Origin: Gemmatimonadetes bacterium bin94
GTDB taxonomy: Bacteria; Gemmatimonadota; Gemmatimonadetes; Longimicrobiales; Gaopeijiaceae
NCBI GenBank assembly: GCA_002238865.1
Contig: MPNE01000017.1
Span: 1-64,000, forward strand
DNA: 64,000 nucleotides
Direction: 5' to 3'
The notes under the pieces were generated by a model that ran no database searches, was not told the DNA's origin, and worked only from the letters and a program-made list of their open reading frames with translations. Shown in pieces: positions 46,701 through 53,229 of the stretch. A program made the position numbers and the translations under genes. Position 1 is the stretch's first letter; each line of letters starts with the position of its first letter.

Positions 46701-47138
46701 CCCGACCCAATCCGAGAACGTGCTCTTGCCCACCTCCGGGCATGCCGAAAGGAACCCGGTTTCGATGAATGCGTACGCTCTTCGGAACTTCTTCCTCCGA
46801 ATCATGTCCGCCCAGTCTTCCAGGTCGCATCGTACGGCTTCCCGGTGGACCCGGATAAACTCTCCGTCCAGCTGGGTTACCTTGCGACCACACTTCCGGT
46901 TGGTCTGGTAGACGAGTTGGCTGAGCCTGTGCCTGACGGCCTTGCCCTCCTCGATGTCCCACAGGTTCCGCTGCACCGTTTTTCTCGGGATACGGCTCCT
47001 CGCTTCGCTGAATGCGATGGCCAGAAGGGCCGCCTGATGAGGCGAGAGTTTGACAACCTCCCCGTCGCGCCTGAGCAGGGGGCCCCCGAAGAGTTCCAGG
47101 CTCAAGTCCCTGGTATCGTGCGTCGTGGTTGCGGACAA
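43800..47138 (-). CDS. Large signal-transduction ATPase with BTAD/SARP-like N-terminus
   Basis: 1112 aa from TTG 47138, ten bases after the AraC-type gene, with GGACAGGA upstream. The N-terminus (LELFGGPLLRRDGEVVKLSP) is the winged-helix/BTAD arrangement of SARP activators. An AAA/STAND-type ATPase follows: GGEAGLGKTRLLEA (Walker A, near 291) and VVLFLDDFQWAD (Walker B, near 404). A long helical repeat region (about 600-1112) resembles TPRs. No C-terminal LuxR helix-turn-helix is seen. It is likely a transcription activator with ligand- or partner-sensing repeats; target unknown. Confidence 0.85.
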   Translation of the reverse strand: MSATTTHDTRDLSLELFGGPLLRRDGEVVKLSPHQAALLAIAFSEARSRIPRKTVQRNLWDIEEGKAVRHRLSQLVYQTNRKCGRKVTQLDGEFIRVHREAVRCDLEDWADMIRRKKFRRAYAFIETGFLSACPEVGKSTFSDWVGYQLIAKRGRLRTEALVALEEAQSEDNRAIALEAAEILFRIDPDEEVALQRKMRMDVMYGEVNETEASYQAFGLRKDPSGQWIALRETRELFKAVRSMVEGRSEESPASNALAPAATMSGRADELTRLIRQVTRTDGNKVPWKTVTIGGEAGLGKTRLLEAAINRARLHGSAIIRASASELERDIPLSPLLEGLKQYSTTAARGESEQSWQPALDSLMSQLREPRGPGSHGDMRRDRLPRHTCEAFLGLLAEIACSRKVVLFLDDFQWADTATAAVLHFLKRRWSTGTFTLLLAYRPEELRTGHPVTRLLQQLEADPAATTIRLKGMEHHQMRQVAESTSPRKLSDTELDEVTALANGNPMFLGALLAQSATGDKPPPGGAVLVPPSLQQLVDTRVERLNAIARKMISVLVVLEDATTLEQLTQIMGHDSDQCVDAIEQLQTLHLVEWTGREVRARPDIVRHAIYRTLSSARRSMLHASMAELIRSRSGNPPLERVAFHYSRAGDHELAHLYAMEAASAADPKTAAERERVLRFAYDVSRGVRRTRVAVRLARLKYRSLELGAALPLSREALEDPSALSLSESLTVRLIEADSRNLLGIDPAETTLEKLAEIEKEARDGREERCLSAILAAARRLILRSRDHRRMDGLAADIGRLEGASDEVARCRGLGAMARVTAHTDPQAALASAEAAVRLAKQRGLRSGLLLALHHRISVLIICGRLATKQGREAIEEVAAAVPMSSDIASHARILLNLAEWHTNVGHRELAHEYIEQASAATASMDCPHILGLGHLARVKLALARQDAAEAEVALAGALDLANPEETPEGRPIDRFHERSVAELPTPPSLDERLAAFGGILLLEFARLKRASRIAREFPLSASLDQAPVCLIVFHARLLSRQGDTAGALALLERGAAETSQRYPLAWMRLALETVRMARRNATPRPELANRARAMAESLELTVLAHDFAPFVD

Positions 47139-47148
47139 GGTCCTGTCC

Positions 47149-48012
47149 CTAGCTTGAGATGGCGGCCGATTGAGGTGCGCTGTCCGTGCCGGCCGGAAGG
47201 CTGACCGACTCCGGGTCGACGATGGACGGACGATTTCCGAGGAAGCGTGCGGCGACAGTGCCCCTGGCGGCTTCATGGGCCAGCCAGGTCTCGAACACCC
47301 ACTCCCATCCCAGCCTCTTGCGCGCCTCGACGGGACGGATGCCGCAGAGGCGTTTCATCTGGTTGCTGAGCGAGAAACCGTCGGTGTACCCGAGCGAGCA
47401 GGCGACGTTGAAGAGACTGGCATCCGAGTTCTGAAGCCGGATCGTTGCTCGCAGGACCCGGGCGATGTGCAGCCAGTGGGACGGAACCGGCAGCCCGCTG
47501 TTGAGAAGACGGCGTCCAAGCGCCCGCCTCGACATGTACAGGCTCTTCGCCAGCAGGGTGATGGTCCGAACCCTGGGACTCAGCTCGACGATTCGTCGAA
47601 CGATGCTCCTCGTCACGGGGTCCAGCGAGAATCCACGCCACTCCAAGTACTCCGAAACGCTGGTGGACAGCGATGTCGGAGGCCGGCGGATGACGCTCGC
47701 GATTTCGCCCGCCGCAGGGGTTCCGTGGTAGGGAAGGACGGCCTGCGGCCGCGAGCGCTCAATGGCGCGAAGGATCCGGAGGACGGCCAGGCGGTCGTCC
47801 CCGTCCGGGAGGACAATCGCGAGCGGGATTCCGGCCGGCCGGTGGGCGACCAGGTCCGCGCCGTCGCTCCAGCCCGCGTTCCCGAGGTGCCACAGCATGA
47901 CCCAGCCGCCCTCCTGGGGCAGCACGGGATCGGCGAGGTCCAACGGGGTCAGATGACGGTACGGCGGGCCCATGACAAGGACCGCGTTCGGACGCGTGGG
48001 ACTGATCGGCAT
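47149..48012 (-). CDS. AraC-family transcriptional regulator
   Basis: 287 aa. The C-terminal two helix-turn-helix units are LLAKSLYMSRRALGRRLLNS and NVACSLGYTDGFSLSNQMKR; the N-terminal ~110 residues may be a receiver-like or ligand domain (LWHLGNAGWSDGADLV). AGGAG precedes ATG 48012. The large ATPase regulator starts ten bases downstream, so the two form one unit, a combination that suggests joint control of a nearby process. Confidence 0.85.
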   Translation of the reverse strand: MPISPTRPNAVLVMGPPYRHLTPLDLADPVLPQEGGWVMLWHLGNAGWSDGADLVAHRPAGIPLAIVLPDGDDRLAVLRILRAIERSRPQAVLPYHGTPAAGEIASVIRRPPTSLSTSVSEYLEWRGFSLDPVTRSIVRRIVELSPRVRTITLLAKSLYMSRRALGRRLLNSGLPVPSHWLHIARVLRATIRLQNSDASLFNVACSLGYTDGFSLSNQMKRLCGIRPVEARKRLGWEWVFETWLAHEAARGTVAARFLGNRPSIVDPESVSLPAGTDSAPQSAAISS

Positions 48013-48266
48013 TGATGTAGCTCCTGGGCTCTGGCGGCACGCTGGGCCCGACAGGCTAGTTGGCTGTCATCATTGTCCGATCACCACCGCCCCCTCCCCT
48101 CCGCCACTCACCCGGACACAGTAGCAAACTCAACGCGCCGGAACACCGGAAACACCCGGTTTTTCGCGGCTTTACAGGGCATTCGGCCAAGTTTGCGATG
48201 CTCCTGCTCCCCCAACTGCGTCCCCGTTTGCGGGGTGACACGCCCCCCTGGTGGCCTGGAGACGGG

Positions 48267-48395
48267 CGTTGGCTGATTGCCGGCCCAAGCATCAGGCGTG
48301 GACCGAGCTACTCGCGGATGCCGGCCCTCGGGCCCAAGGGGATCTTCAACGACGTCCAGATCGCGCTGCTGGCGGACTGGGTGTTGGAGGTCGGG
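48267..48395 (+). pseudogene. Fragment of a cytochrome c C-terminus
   Basis: The translation WLIAGPSIRRGPSYSRMPAL then GPKGIFNDVQIALLADWVLE aligns with the end of the fused cytochrome b-c protein at 41299 (WLTAIIRDASHPSF ... RMPAFGPDEILSDVQIALLVDWL). No haem motif or upstream gene part remains. It lies in opposite orientation to the intact gene, so it is a duplicated or acquired remnant. Confidence 0.75.
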
Positions 48396-48510
48396 AACGG
48401 GAGACCCAACTTGCACCGGCCAGCCCTGCTCTCGCCATTGCCGGCGGCGGATACTACAGTTGGATCCAGGACGGTAAGGCGGACGGACTCGCTAGGCGAC
48501 GGTCGGGAAC

Positions 48511-48570
48511 ACCGAAATGGCGTGGCAGTCGGACAGGCCTACCAGGTAGAGCCAGCTGAGTCTTTTCGGC
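48511..48570 (+). pseudogene. Fragment of an anti-sigma factor gene
   Basis: These 60 bases match 54799-54858 inside the intact anti-sigma gene at 51 of 60 positions, counted by eye. An in-frame stop interrupts it (AWQSDRPTR, stop, SQLSLFG against ARQSDGPAGWGQLSLFG). It marks an older copy of the same sigma/anti-sigma locus on the left side of the peptide cluster. Confidence 0.75.
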
Positions 48571-49098
48571 TGACACCGGATGTACGCGCCTCGATCTCGT
48601 CGCCCCGCGCAGCGAGCGAAGGGGCTGGCGACGATCCGTGAAGCTCGAGCGCATCGTTTCTGGCAGCCGCCACTCTGGACCGCAGGCGACGGCGCGGTGG
48701 AGGACGCATCGACACGGTCTGTGGCCTAGACGCGGTCCAGGCCACAGTGGCGGGCACCCGGCGGCTTTGTGGACCGGATGCCCTATCGCGCGGACGAGCG
48801 CCGGATCGCGGAGTTCTCGCCGCGCGCCGCTGGGCGTTCCGACGGTGATGGCGATGCGTTTCTGGGTGGCCTCGGAGGCGCTCCGGATCCGCCTCGCCCA
48901 CCAGTTCGATCCTACACGGCGGTGCACGCCAACCACATCGACCAGCTCAACCGTGACCTGGATGACAGGGCCGTGCGCGTAACGGGACCGAGGCGCCCGC
49001 GCCCGTCGAAGCGTGGATCCGTAGGGTCAACACCCTCACCCAGCCCGCGCTCTGATGGTCGACGCAGCTGCGGCCCAAGAGGGACGGGGCAGAGCCCT

Positions 49099-49365
49099 TT
49101 AGTTAACCCCGCAATCCCAGTTAACGCCACAAATCAGACCATCCCCCTCCTCCTCCTCCTCCTCCCAGTAGTCCTCGATATCCCAACAGAAGAACGCGAT
49201 GCAGAATTCACCATCGGCGCAGAGACTGTATGGTCCATCGGCGCAGACCATGTTCGGCGGGGGTTGGGCAGCAAGTGCCTTGACCCCGAGAAATGTCGTC
49301 ACCCCTCCGCCTGCAAGCGCCACGATGATAGCCACCGAGGGCATCCACTTCTTGAGCATACTCAT
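49099..49365 (-). CDS. Small secreted Cys-rich acidic peptide
   Basis: 88 aa. A basic start and hydrophobic core (KKWMPSVAIIVALAGGGVTT) form a signal peptide, cleaved perhaps after ALAAQ. The mature ~55 residues have six Cys (VC, LC, FC, FC, IC, DC) and a run of six Glu. This is last in the operon of the propeller lipoprotein; 52 bp separate it from the next peptide. It resembles, in layout only, the short exported peptides (NVEALA type) found beside six-bladed propellers in Bacteroidetes. Confidence 0.7.
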   Translation of the reverse strand: MSMLKKWMPSVAIIVALAGGGVTTFLGVKALAAQPPPNMVCADGPYSLCADGEFCIAFFCWDIEDYWEEEEEEGDGLICGVNWDCGVN

Positions 49366-49417
49366 CGGAATTATGTCCCCTTTCCTCAGGATTGGATTGC
49401 GACCCGCCCGCCGTTGT

Positions 49418-49666
49418 CTATCCTCCCGGACCGGGAGGCGGACCTTCGGGAGGATAATAGTAGTGAAAGTCGATGCAGAGCGAGATCAAGTTGCCGACCC
49501 AGTCGAAGCAGAACTTGTCAGGACCCGCGTGGTCCTCGCATACATCGTCTCCCGTGTTCGGACAGGAAGCCGCCCCCAGCGACTTTGGAAGCATTGCATT
49601 GGTGCCTGCTACGACAATCAACAAGACACCAACAAGGTATGCAACCCGTACACGCAACAATTTCAT
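49418..49666 (-). CDS. Small secreted peptide with four Cys
   Basis: 82 aa. Signal sequence LRVRVAYLVGVLLIVVAGTN, then a mature part with SCPNTGDDVC, FCFDW and SLCID (four Cys) and a Tyr/Pro/Gly tail (HYYYPPEGPPPGPGG). GGGGAG precedes the ATG by seven bases. The ATG overlaps the propeller stop (ATGA), so peptide and propeller are translated together. Confidence 0.75.
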   Translation of the reverse strand: MKLLRVRVAYLVGVLLIVVAGTNAMLPKSLGAASCPNTGDDVCEDHAGPDKFCFDWVGNLISLCIDFHYYYPPEGPPPGPGG

Positions 49667-50682
49667 TGATCTACTCCCCTTTTGGGTGTGATAGCCGTGA
49701 TGACTGGGTACAAATCGGCAGTCATCACTGTGAATACTCTCCCACTATGTCCCACTACTGCTCTATTGGCATAATGTGGCAGTCTGTCGGTTACCACGTA
49801 TCGACCTGTGTTCAGGTTGTATTTGTCAATAACTCTGCCGCCGTACTTAGTGCCTCCGAATAGCACAAAAAGAGTGTCCCCGCGAACCGACAGGGATCGC
49901 CCCGATGATGGGGGCCGGGTCACCATTCGCGTCACTCTCGCGAGACCCTCCCTAGCCTGGCGCACTGCGGGGAATTCGGTAGCCTCCACATATGGATACA
50001 TTCCGACTACCGTGGCACCATCCAGCACTGCCCAGCCATTTCCGTACGCAAATCCAAACACCCACCTCTCGTCACTCCATGATACCGTCCGTCCTTGGTA
50101 CTGTACAAACGATAGATTGGCGAACCCAGCAGGCAGCACAACGCTTTGAACGCCCTGATCAGGATCCCAGACCCCAAGTGCAGGCACTTTTCCATGAAAT
50201 GCTACTTTGCCGTCGACAAGTGCAGACACGGAATGCAGCGTGCGGGCCGACAACTGGCTCTCATCGATCACGTCTCCGTTGGCGCTTATCGTTAGGATGC
50301 GCTGATTACCAGCATCACCAATTATAATGGAGCCATCGTCTTTGACGTCAAGGCTTCGAACATTCTTGATTTCCCCGGGTCCCTCACCGGCCTGTCCCCA
50401 AGACCAAAGCATCGCACCCTCGGCGCTGACGCGGTACACCTTCCGATTGTGATAGTCATAGAAAACCAATCCGCCGTCCCCATACGGACGCAGCATTGAT
50501 GGCATCGCCAACAGTGTATCGGAAGGTCCGCCCATCACCCATGCTGTATCGAAGACGGTGGCGGTAAATCTACGCTCAGCGTCAATGGGCAGAACGACCT
50601 GCGACGACGATCCAGCGGTCTCACCACACGCGACAATTAGTGTGAGCGTGAAGACAATACCAATATTTCTATGCTGCGGCAT
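49663..50682 (-). CDS. Six-bladed beta-propeller lipoprotein of the peptide locus
   Basis: 339 aa with a lipoprotein signal (lipobox-like LIVAC). Repeats such as WGQAGEGPGEIKNVRSLDV and GSIIIGDAGNQRILTIS mark a six-bladed propeller. It is more divergent and less GC-rich than the two propellers at 20157 and 31332. Its start overlaps the thioredoxin-fold gene by 14 bases. A role in binding or displaying the small peptides is an inference from the operon. Confidence 0.8.
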   Translation of the reverse strand: MPQHRNIGIVFTLTLIVACGETAGSSSQVVLPIDAERRFTATVFDTAWVMGGPSDTLLAMPSMLRPYGDGGLVFYDYHNRKVYRVSAEGAMLWSWGQAGEGPGEIKNVRSLDVKDDGSIIIGDAGNQRILTISANGDVIDESQLSARTLHSVSALVDGKVAFHGKVPALGVWDPDQGVQSVVLPAGFANLSFVQYQGRTVSWSDERWVFGFAYGNGWAVLDGATVVGMYPYVEATEFPAVRQAREGLARVTRMVTRPPSSGRSLSVRGDTLFVLFGGTKYGGRVIDKYNLNTGRYVVTDRLPHYANRAVVGHSGRVFTVMTADLYPVITAITPKRGVDQ

Positions 50683-51124
50683 TCGTCAGCGCCTCCACAA
50701 GGTCGTTCACACTGAGCCCACCTACGTTTAGTACGGCAGACACCTCGCCGGAAGGTGTTACTACAACAGCCAAGGGTGTGTTCCGGTAGCCCAAGTGGGT
50801 GAATACAGCGGCGGCGTGGGGCGACAGGGATTGATGAGGGAACACCTGGTTGGCAATGCTGATTGCCTCAGCATGGGATGATCCTCGGATGACTGCACCC
50901 CTTACGACGATACCGAGTCCATGAAGCTGCCTCGCTACGGCATCAATGGGAGATGAGGACGAAATACAGTCGGCGGGATTCCGAATGAACACCACGCCAC
51001 CGCCCTGCTCTGCAAGAGTGCGCCGAAGGCCTGCGAACTCACCCAGTCCGCGACCAGTCAGCACGTCAGCGGTGGCCAGAAGCGCGCCGCCGACCGTCAG
51101 CCCGATTATCGCGAGCACCCACAA
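50669..51124 (-). CDS. Membrane-anchored thioredoxin-fold protein, single Cys
   Basis: About 151 aa from a TTG at 51124; the frame is open up to 51358 and the true start is unclear. One membrane helix (WVLAIIGLTVGGALLATADV) precedes a thioredoxin-like fold: GGGVVFIRNPADCISSSSPI, with a lone Cys where CxxC is expected, and the cis-Pro-like loop RNTPLAVVVTPSGEV. A short ATG frame just upstream (MDISLRDRG) would join after a shift in a G-rich stretch, so a frameshift is possible. Together with the propeller it forms an operon. Confidence 0.6.
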   Translation of the reverse strand: MWVLAIIGLTVGGALLATADVLTGRGLGEFAGLRRTLAEQGGGVVFIRNPADCISSSSPIDAVARQLHGLGIVVRGAVIRGSSHAEAISIANQVFPHQSLSPHAAAVFTHLGYRNTPLAVVVTPSGEVSAVLNVGGLSVNDLVEALTNAAA

Positions 51125-51260
51125 GCGACCCGCCCCCGATCCCGCAAGGAGATGTCCATGTCGTAGGCCGTCTCCCTGGTGTTGGCGATTCTCGTATGGC
51201 CGGGCCAGGTCACCTGGTAGATGGCCCGGCCGCGTCAGATGAGGGGTTCGATCATCTAGA

Positions 51261-51294
51261 GAACAGGGCTCACCCGGAAAACGTGCAATCTCGG
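51261..51294 (-). repeat. Repeat, copy 1 (upstream of thioredoxin-fold gene)
   Basis: Minus-strand text GAGATTGCACG..TTCCGGG..GAG..CTGTT also occurs at 52881-52914. Read in one frame both copies give EIARF-x-x-E-x-C, with several synonymous differences between them. Confidence 0.65.
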
Positions 51295-51392
51295 TTCCCC
51301 GAACATCCTCTTCATTGAAGGGATCTTCGGATGTTCGAAGGGCCCCACCCCTGGTCACGATCTGGAACGAGGCGGTCAGGGCCTCGCTCAGA

Positions 51393-52169
51393 TCAACCCG
51401 GTTCCCCCAGCAGCCCCAGACACCCCTCCGCGCTCAAGGCCCCACCCCACCCCTCCACCACCCTCCCCAGCATCCCCGTCACGTTCGCGACCGCGAAGCT
51501 GATCCCGTTCAGGTTGCGCTCCACCGGCACACCCGGAATCGGCCTCGGGTACGGCGCGGCGGCCACCACCAAGTCGCGGCCCGCTCCCCCCCGCACCTCC
51601 ACGCACCCGCGCGGACAGTCCTCGTCCATCACCACCCCAACGGCTGCCGGCAGGGAGCCCGGCCACCACCGCTGCCCGTCGGCTTCCGCCGCCGCCACCA
51701 CCACGCCCCCCACCGCAGCCAGCCGCCCCACCGCGGCATCGAGCATCTCCGCGTGCTCTTCCCGGACCGTGCCCAGGCTCAGGTTCACCACCCGCGCCCG
51801 CCGCTCGGCCGCCCAGTCGATCGCGGCCACCAGCGCACGCACACTCGTCCGGAGCCTGTCCTCGAAGACGCGCACGGCGTACAGCTCCGCTCCCGGGGCC
51901 TTCTCCTGGATGGCGGCGAAGACCGCGGTTCCGTGTCCGATTCGGTCGACATGGTCCCCCGACACATCGCCCGTGAGGTCGATCCGCACCCCGCCGGCCA
52001 CCTTGCCCACATGCGGGTGTTCCGCGTTGACCCCGCTGTCGATCACGGCGATGGAGACGCCCCGGCCCAACAGGTCGCGCAGGGCGGGTGAATCCACGCA
52101 GATCCGTCCCGGGAACGGGGACTCGGGAGTGGGCTCGGTCATGACCAACACACCTATCTTGGGCTCCAT
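51393..52169 (-). CDS. Compact S8 subtilisin-like protease without signal peptide
   Basis: About 258 aa from ATG 52169 (GTG 52208 and ATG 52142 are alternatives). The catalytic triad is visible: Asp in AVIDSGVNAEHP, His in RIGHGTAVFAAI and Ser in NGISFAVANVTG. There is no signal peptide and no long prodomain, so it is probably cytoplasmic or works inside a complex. Subtilases of this kind mature modified peptides in some RiPP clusters. It directly follows the TlpA-like gene on the same strand. Confidence 0.85.
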   Translation of the reverse strand: MEPKIGVLVMTEPTPESPFPGRICVDSPALRDLLGRGVSIAVIDSGVNAEHPHVGKVAGGVRIDLTGDVSGDHVDRIGHGTAVFAAIQEKAPGAELYAVRVFEDRLRTSVRALVAAIDWAAERRARVVNLSLGTVREEHAEMLDAAVGRLAAVGGVVVAAAEADGQRWWPGSLPAAVGVVMDEDCPRGCVEVRGGAGRDLVVAAAPYPRPIPGVPVERNLNGISFAVANVTGMLGRVVEGWGGALSAEGCLGLLGEPG

Positions 52170-52188
52170 GTCGGGGTACTGGAAAAGT

Positions 52189-52779
52189 CTAACCCACGGG
52201 GGAGGCACCGGTCGATGCGCGGATGGGAGGCTTCCCCCGCGCCAGGATCATCTCACGAAGTTTGGAGCCCTGTCCCTCCGCCACTACGCGGCCCGCTCCA
52301 TCCACCGCGAAAACCCAGGGCGTCCGTTGTGTGAGGGCCAAACTGACTCTCAAGGAGGGATCCCTCTCAACGGACCCGACCCGGACCGGCCAGTCGACCT
52401 CCTGGGCGTAGGCGATCGCTGCCGCGAGCGGCCCGGGCGAAATGGCGAGAACGGATTGCTCCTCAAGATCAGCCGCGTTGAGCCAGGACGACCACTCCGA
52501 GGCGATCCGACGAGAGTGCTCGCAGGTCGGATCGAACACCAGGACGAGGGTGGGTTTCCCGGCTCCGAGGCTGGATACGGTGCCGTCTGCGAGCCTGACG
52601 GATATCGACGACAAATCGGAGCCAACCGGCGTCGCTTGAAGGTGATCCCGGTTACCAAGCGTTCGAACCCCGAGGCTGACCGTCTGGGCAGCGGCCAGCA
52701 GGGCCAAGACCACAAACAAGGCCCTGAGGGCCCCGCTACTTCCGGCACGGGCAGATCCACGATCGCGCAGCAGTGTCAC
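52189..52779 (-). CDS. TlpA-like thioredoxin-fold membrane protein, single Cys
   Basis: 196 aa from GTG 52779. One N-terminal membrane helix (LRALFVVLALLAAAQTVSLG), then a redoxin fold: KPTLVLVFDPTCEHSRRIAS carries TCEHS in place of CxxC, and QRTPWVFAVDGAGRVV is the cis-Pro loop. The start overlaps the stop of a 12-codon micro-ORF (GTGA). A monothiol redox or peptide-binding role is inferred; the end is 20 bp before the subtilase start. Confidence 0.8.
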   Translation of the reverse strand: MTLLRDRGSARAGSSGALRALFVVLALLAAAQTVSLGVRTLGNRDHLQATPVGSDLSSISVRLADGTVSSLGAGKPTLVLVFDPTCEHSRRIASEWSSWLNAADLEEQSVLAISPGPLAAAIAYAQEVDWPVRVGSVERDPSLRVSLALTQRTPWVFAVDGAGRVVAEGQGSKLREMILARGKPPIRASTGASPVG

Positions 52780-52814
52780 AGGCAGCTCCGAATCTCATTG
52801 TTGACGTTGGTCAC
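52776..52814 (-). CDS. Possible 12-codon micro-ORF coupled to the TlpA-like gene
   Basis: GTG 52814 with AGGAG upstream encodes MTNVNNEIRSCL and ends in a TGA that overlaps the next GTG start. The same stop/start overlap is used by real gene pairs throughout this window. It may be a leader peptide for translational coupling, or chance. Confidence 0.4.
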   Translation of the reverse strand: MTNVNNEIRSCL

Positions 52815-52880
52815 TTGAGTCTCCTGGCGCACGGATCCCCGGTTGGACGCGGTCGGGGATTCAATGCAGTCACGGTCAGA

Positions 52881-52914
52881 AAACAGTTCTCATCCCGGAA
52901 CCGTGCAATCTCGC
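52881..52914 (-). repeat. Repeat, copy 2 (upstream of TlpA-like gene)
   Basis: Partner of the repeat at 51261-51294. The frame continues to a stop at the codon after ARRLK and spells EIARFRDENCFLTVTALNPR, but has no usual start codon. It could be a coding remnant, a leader or a shared control element. Confidence 0.6.
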
Positions 52915-53019
52915 CCTTTGCACGTTTCCCTCCTGTGAGCTGTTATCTCAGTGTTGGAGGGGCTCTCAGAGGATCCCCGTTGTGACCAGCAAGCCCATAA
53001 ACTCAGGAGCACGAAGAGA

Positions 53020-53214
53020 TTGCGACTCGCGACGGTGCTACTTATCCTGCTGAATCTGCTTTTGGCAACGGCTCATTTATCCCACCGGCGATCGACCAGG
53101 GACGCGACGCGGGACTGCTGTCGGGGCGAAGGGCCGGAAGCGTATTGTTGCCGCGATTGTTGCGTGAATGGGAGGCTCTGTCGCTCCGATGGCGACTGTC
53201 AAAGCGCCTACTAA
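53020..53214 (+). CDS. Membrane-anchored or secreted 8-Cys peptide
   Basis: 64 aa from TTG 53020, with AGGAG ten bases upstream. A hydrophobic N-terminus (LATVLLILLNLLLATAHL) is followed by a short basic linker and a Cys-rich end with pattern CC-X8-CC-X2-CC-X5-C-X5-C, eight Cys in about 28 residues. That density suggests four disulfides or a metal site. The spaced CC pairs recall granulin/knottin motifs, without proof of relationship. AAGGAGG for the next gene overlaps its stop. It faces the TlpA-like gene across about 200 bp. Confidence 0.65.
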   Translation: MRLATVLLILLNLLLATAHLSHRRSTRDATRDCCRGEGPEAYCCRDCCVNGRLCRSDGDCQSAY

Positions 53215-53229
53215 GGAGGCAGCTGACCA

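Larger units (their letters stand above)
48013..49098. other. Gene-poor stretch with decayed fragments
   Basis: About 1.1 kb without a convincing complete gene. It holds two fragments listed separately (cytochrome c tail, anti-sigma piece). Between 48600 and 49080 several frames stay open, but none has a start site or recognisable protein. Confidence 0.6.

Noticed and set aside
43959-47204. Long open frames on the plus strand opposite the large regulator
   Set aside because: Composition and lack of motifs mark them as antisense shadows of the 1112-residue gene, which has clear Walker motifs.
48600-49080. Possible gene on either strand (text such as HANHIDQLNRDLDD)
   Set aside because: No ribosome site, no matching family and weak protein character; left as unassigned.
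51261-52914. Repeat copies as ends of an insertion sequence or attachment sites
   Set aside because: They are direct repeats, keep a reading frame, and enclose ordinary genes; no transposase, integrase or inverted ends are seen.
52881-52920. ECF sigma promoter reading GGAAC ... CGT on the plus strand
   Set aside because: The spacing between the two blocks is about 21 bases, too long for usual ECF promoters, and copy 1 lacks the GGAAC block.
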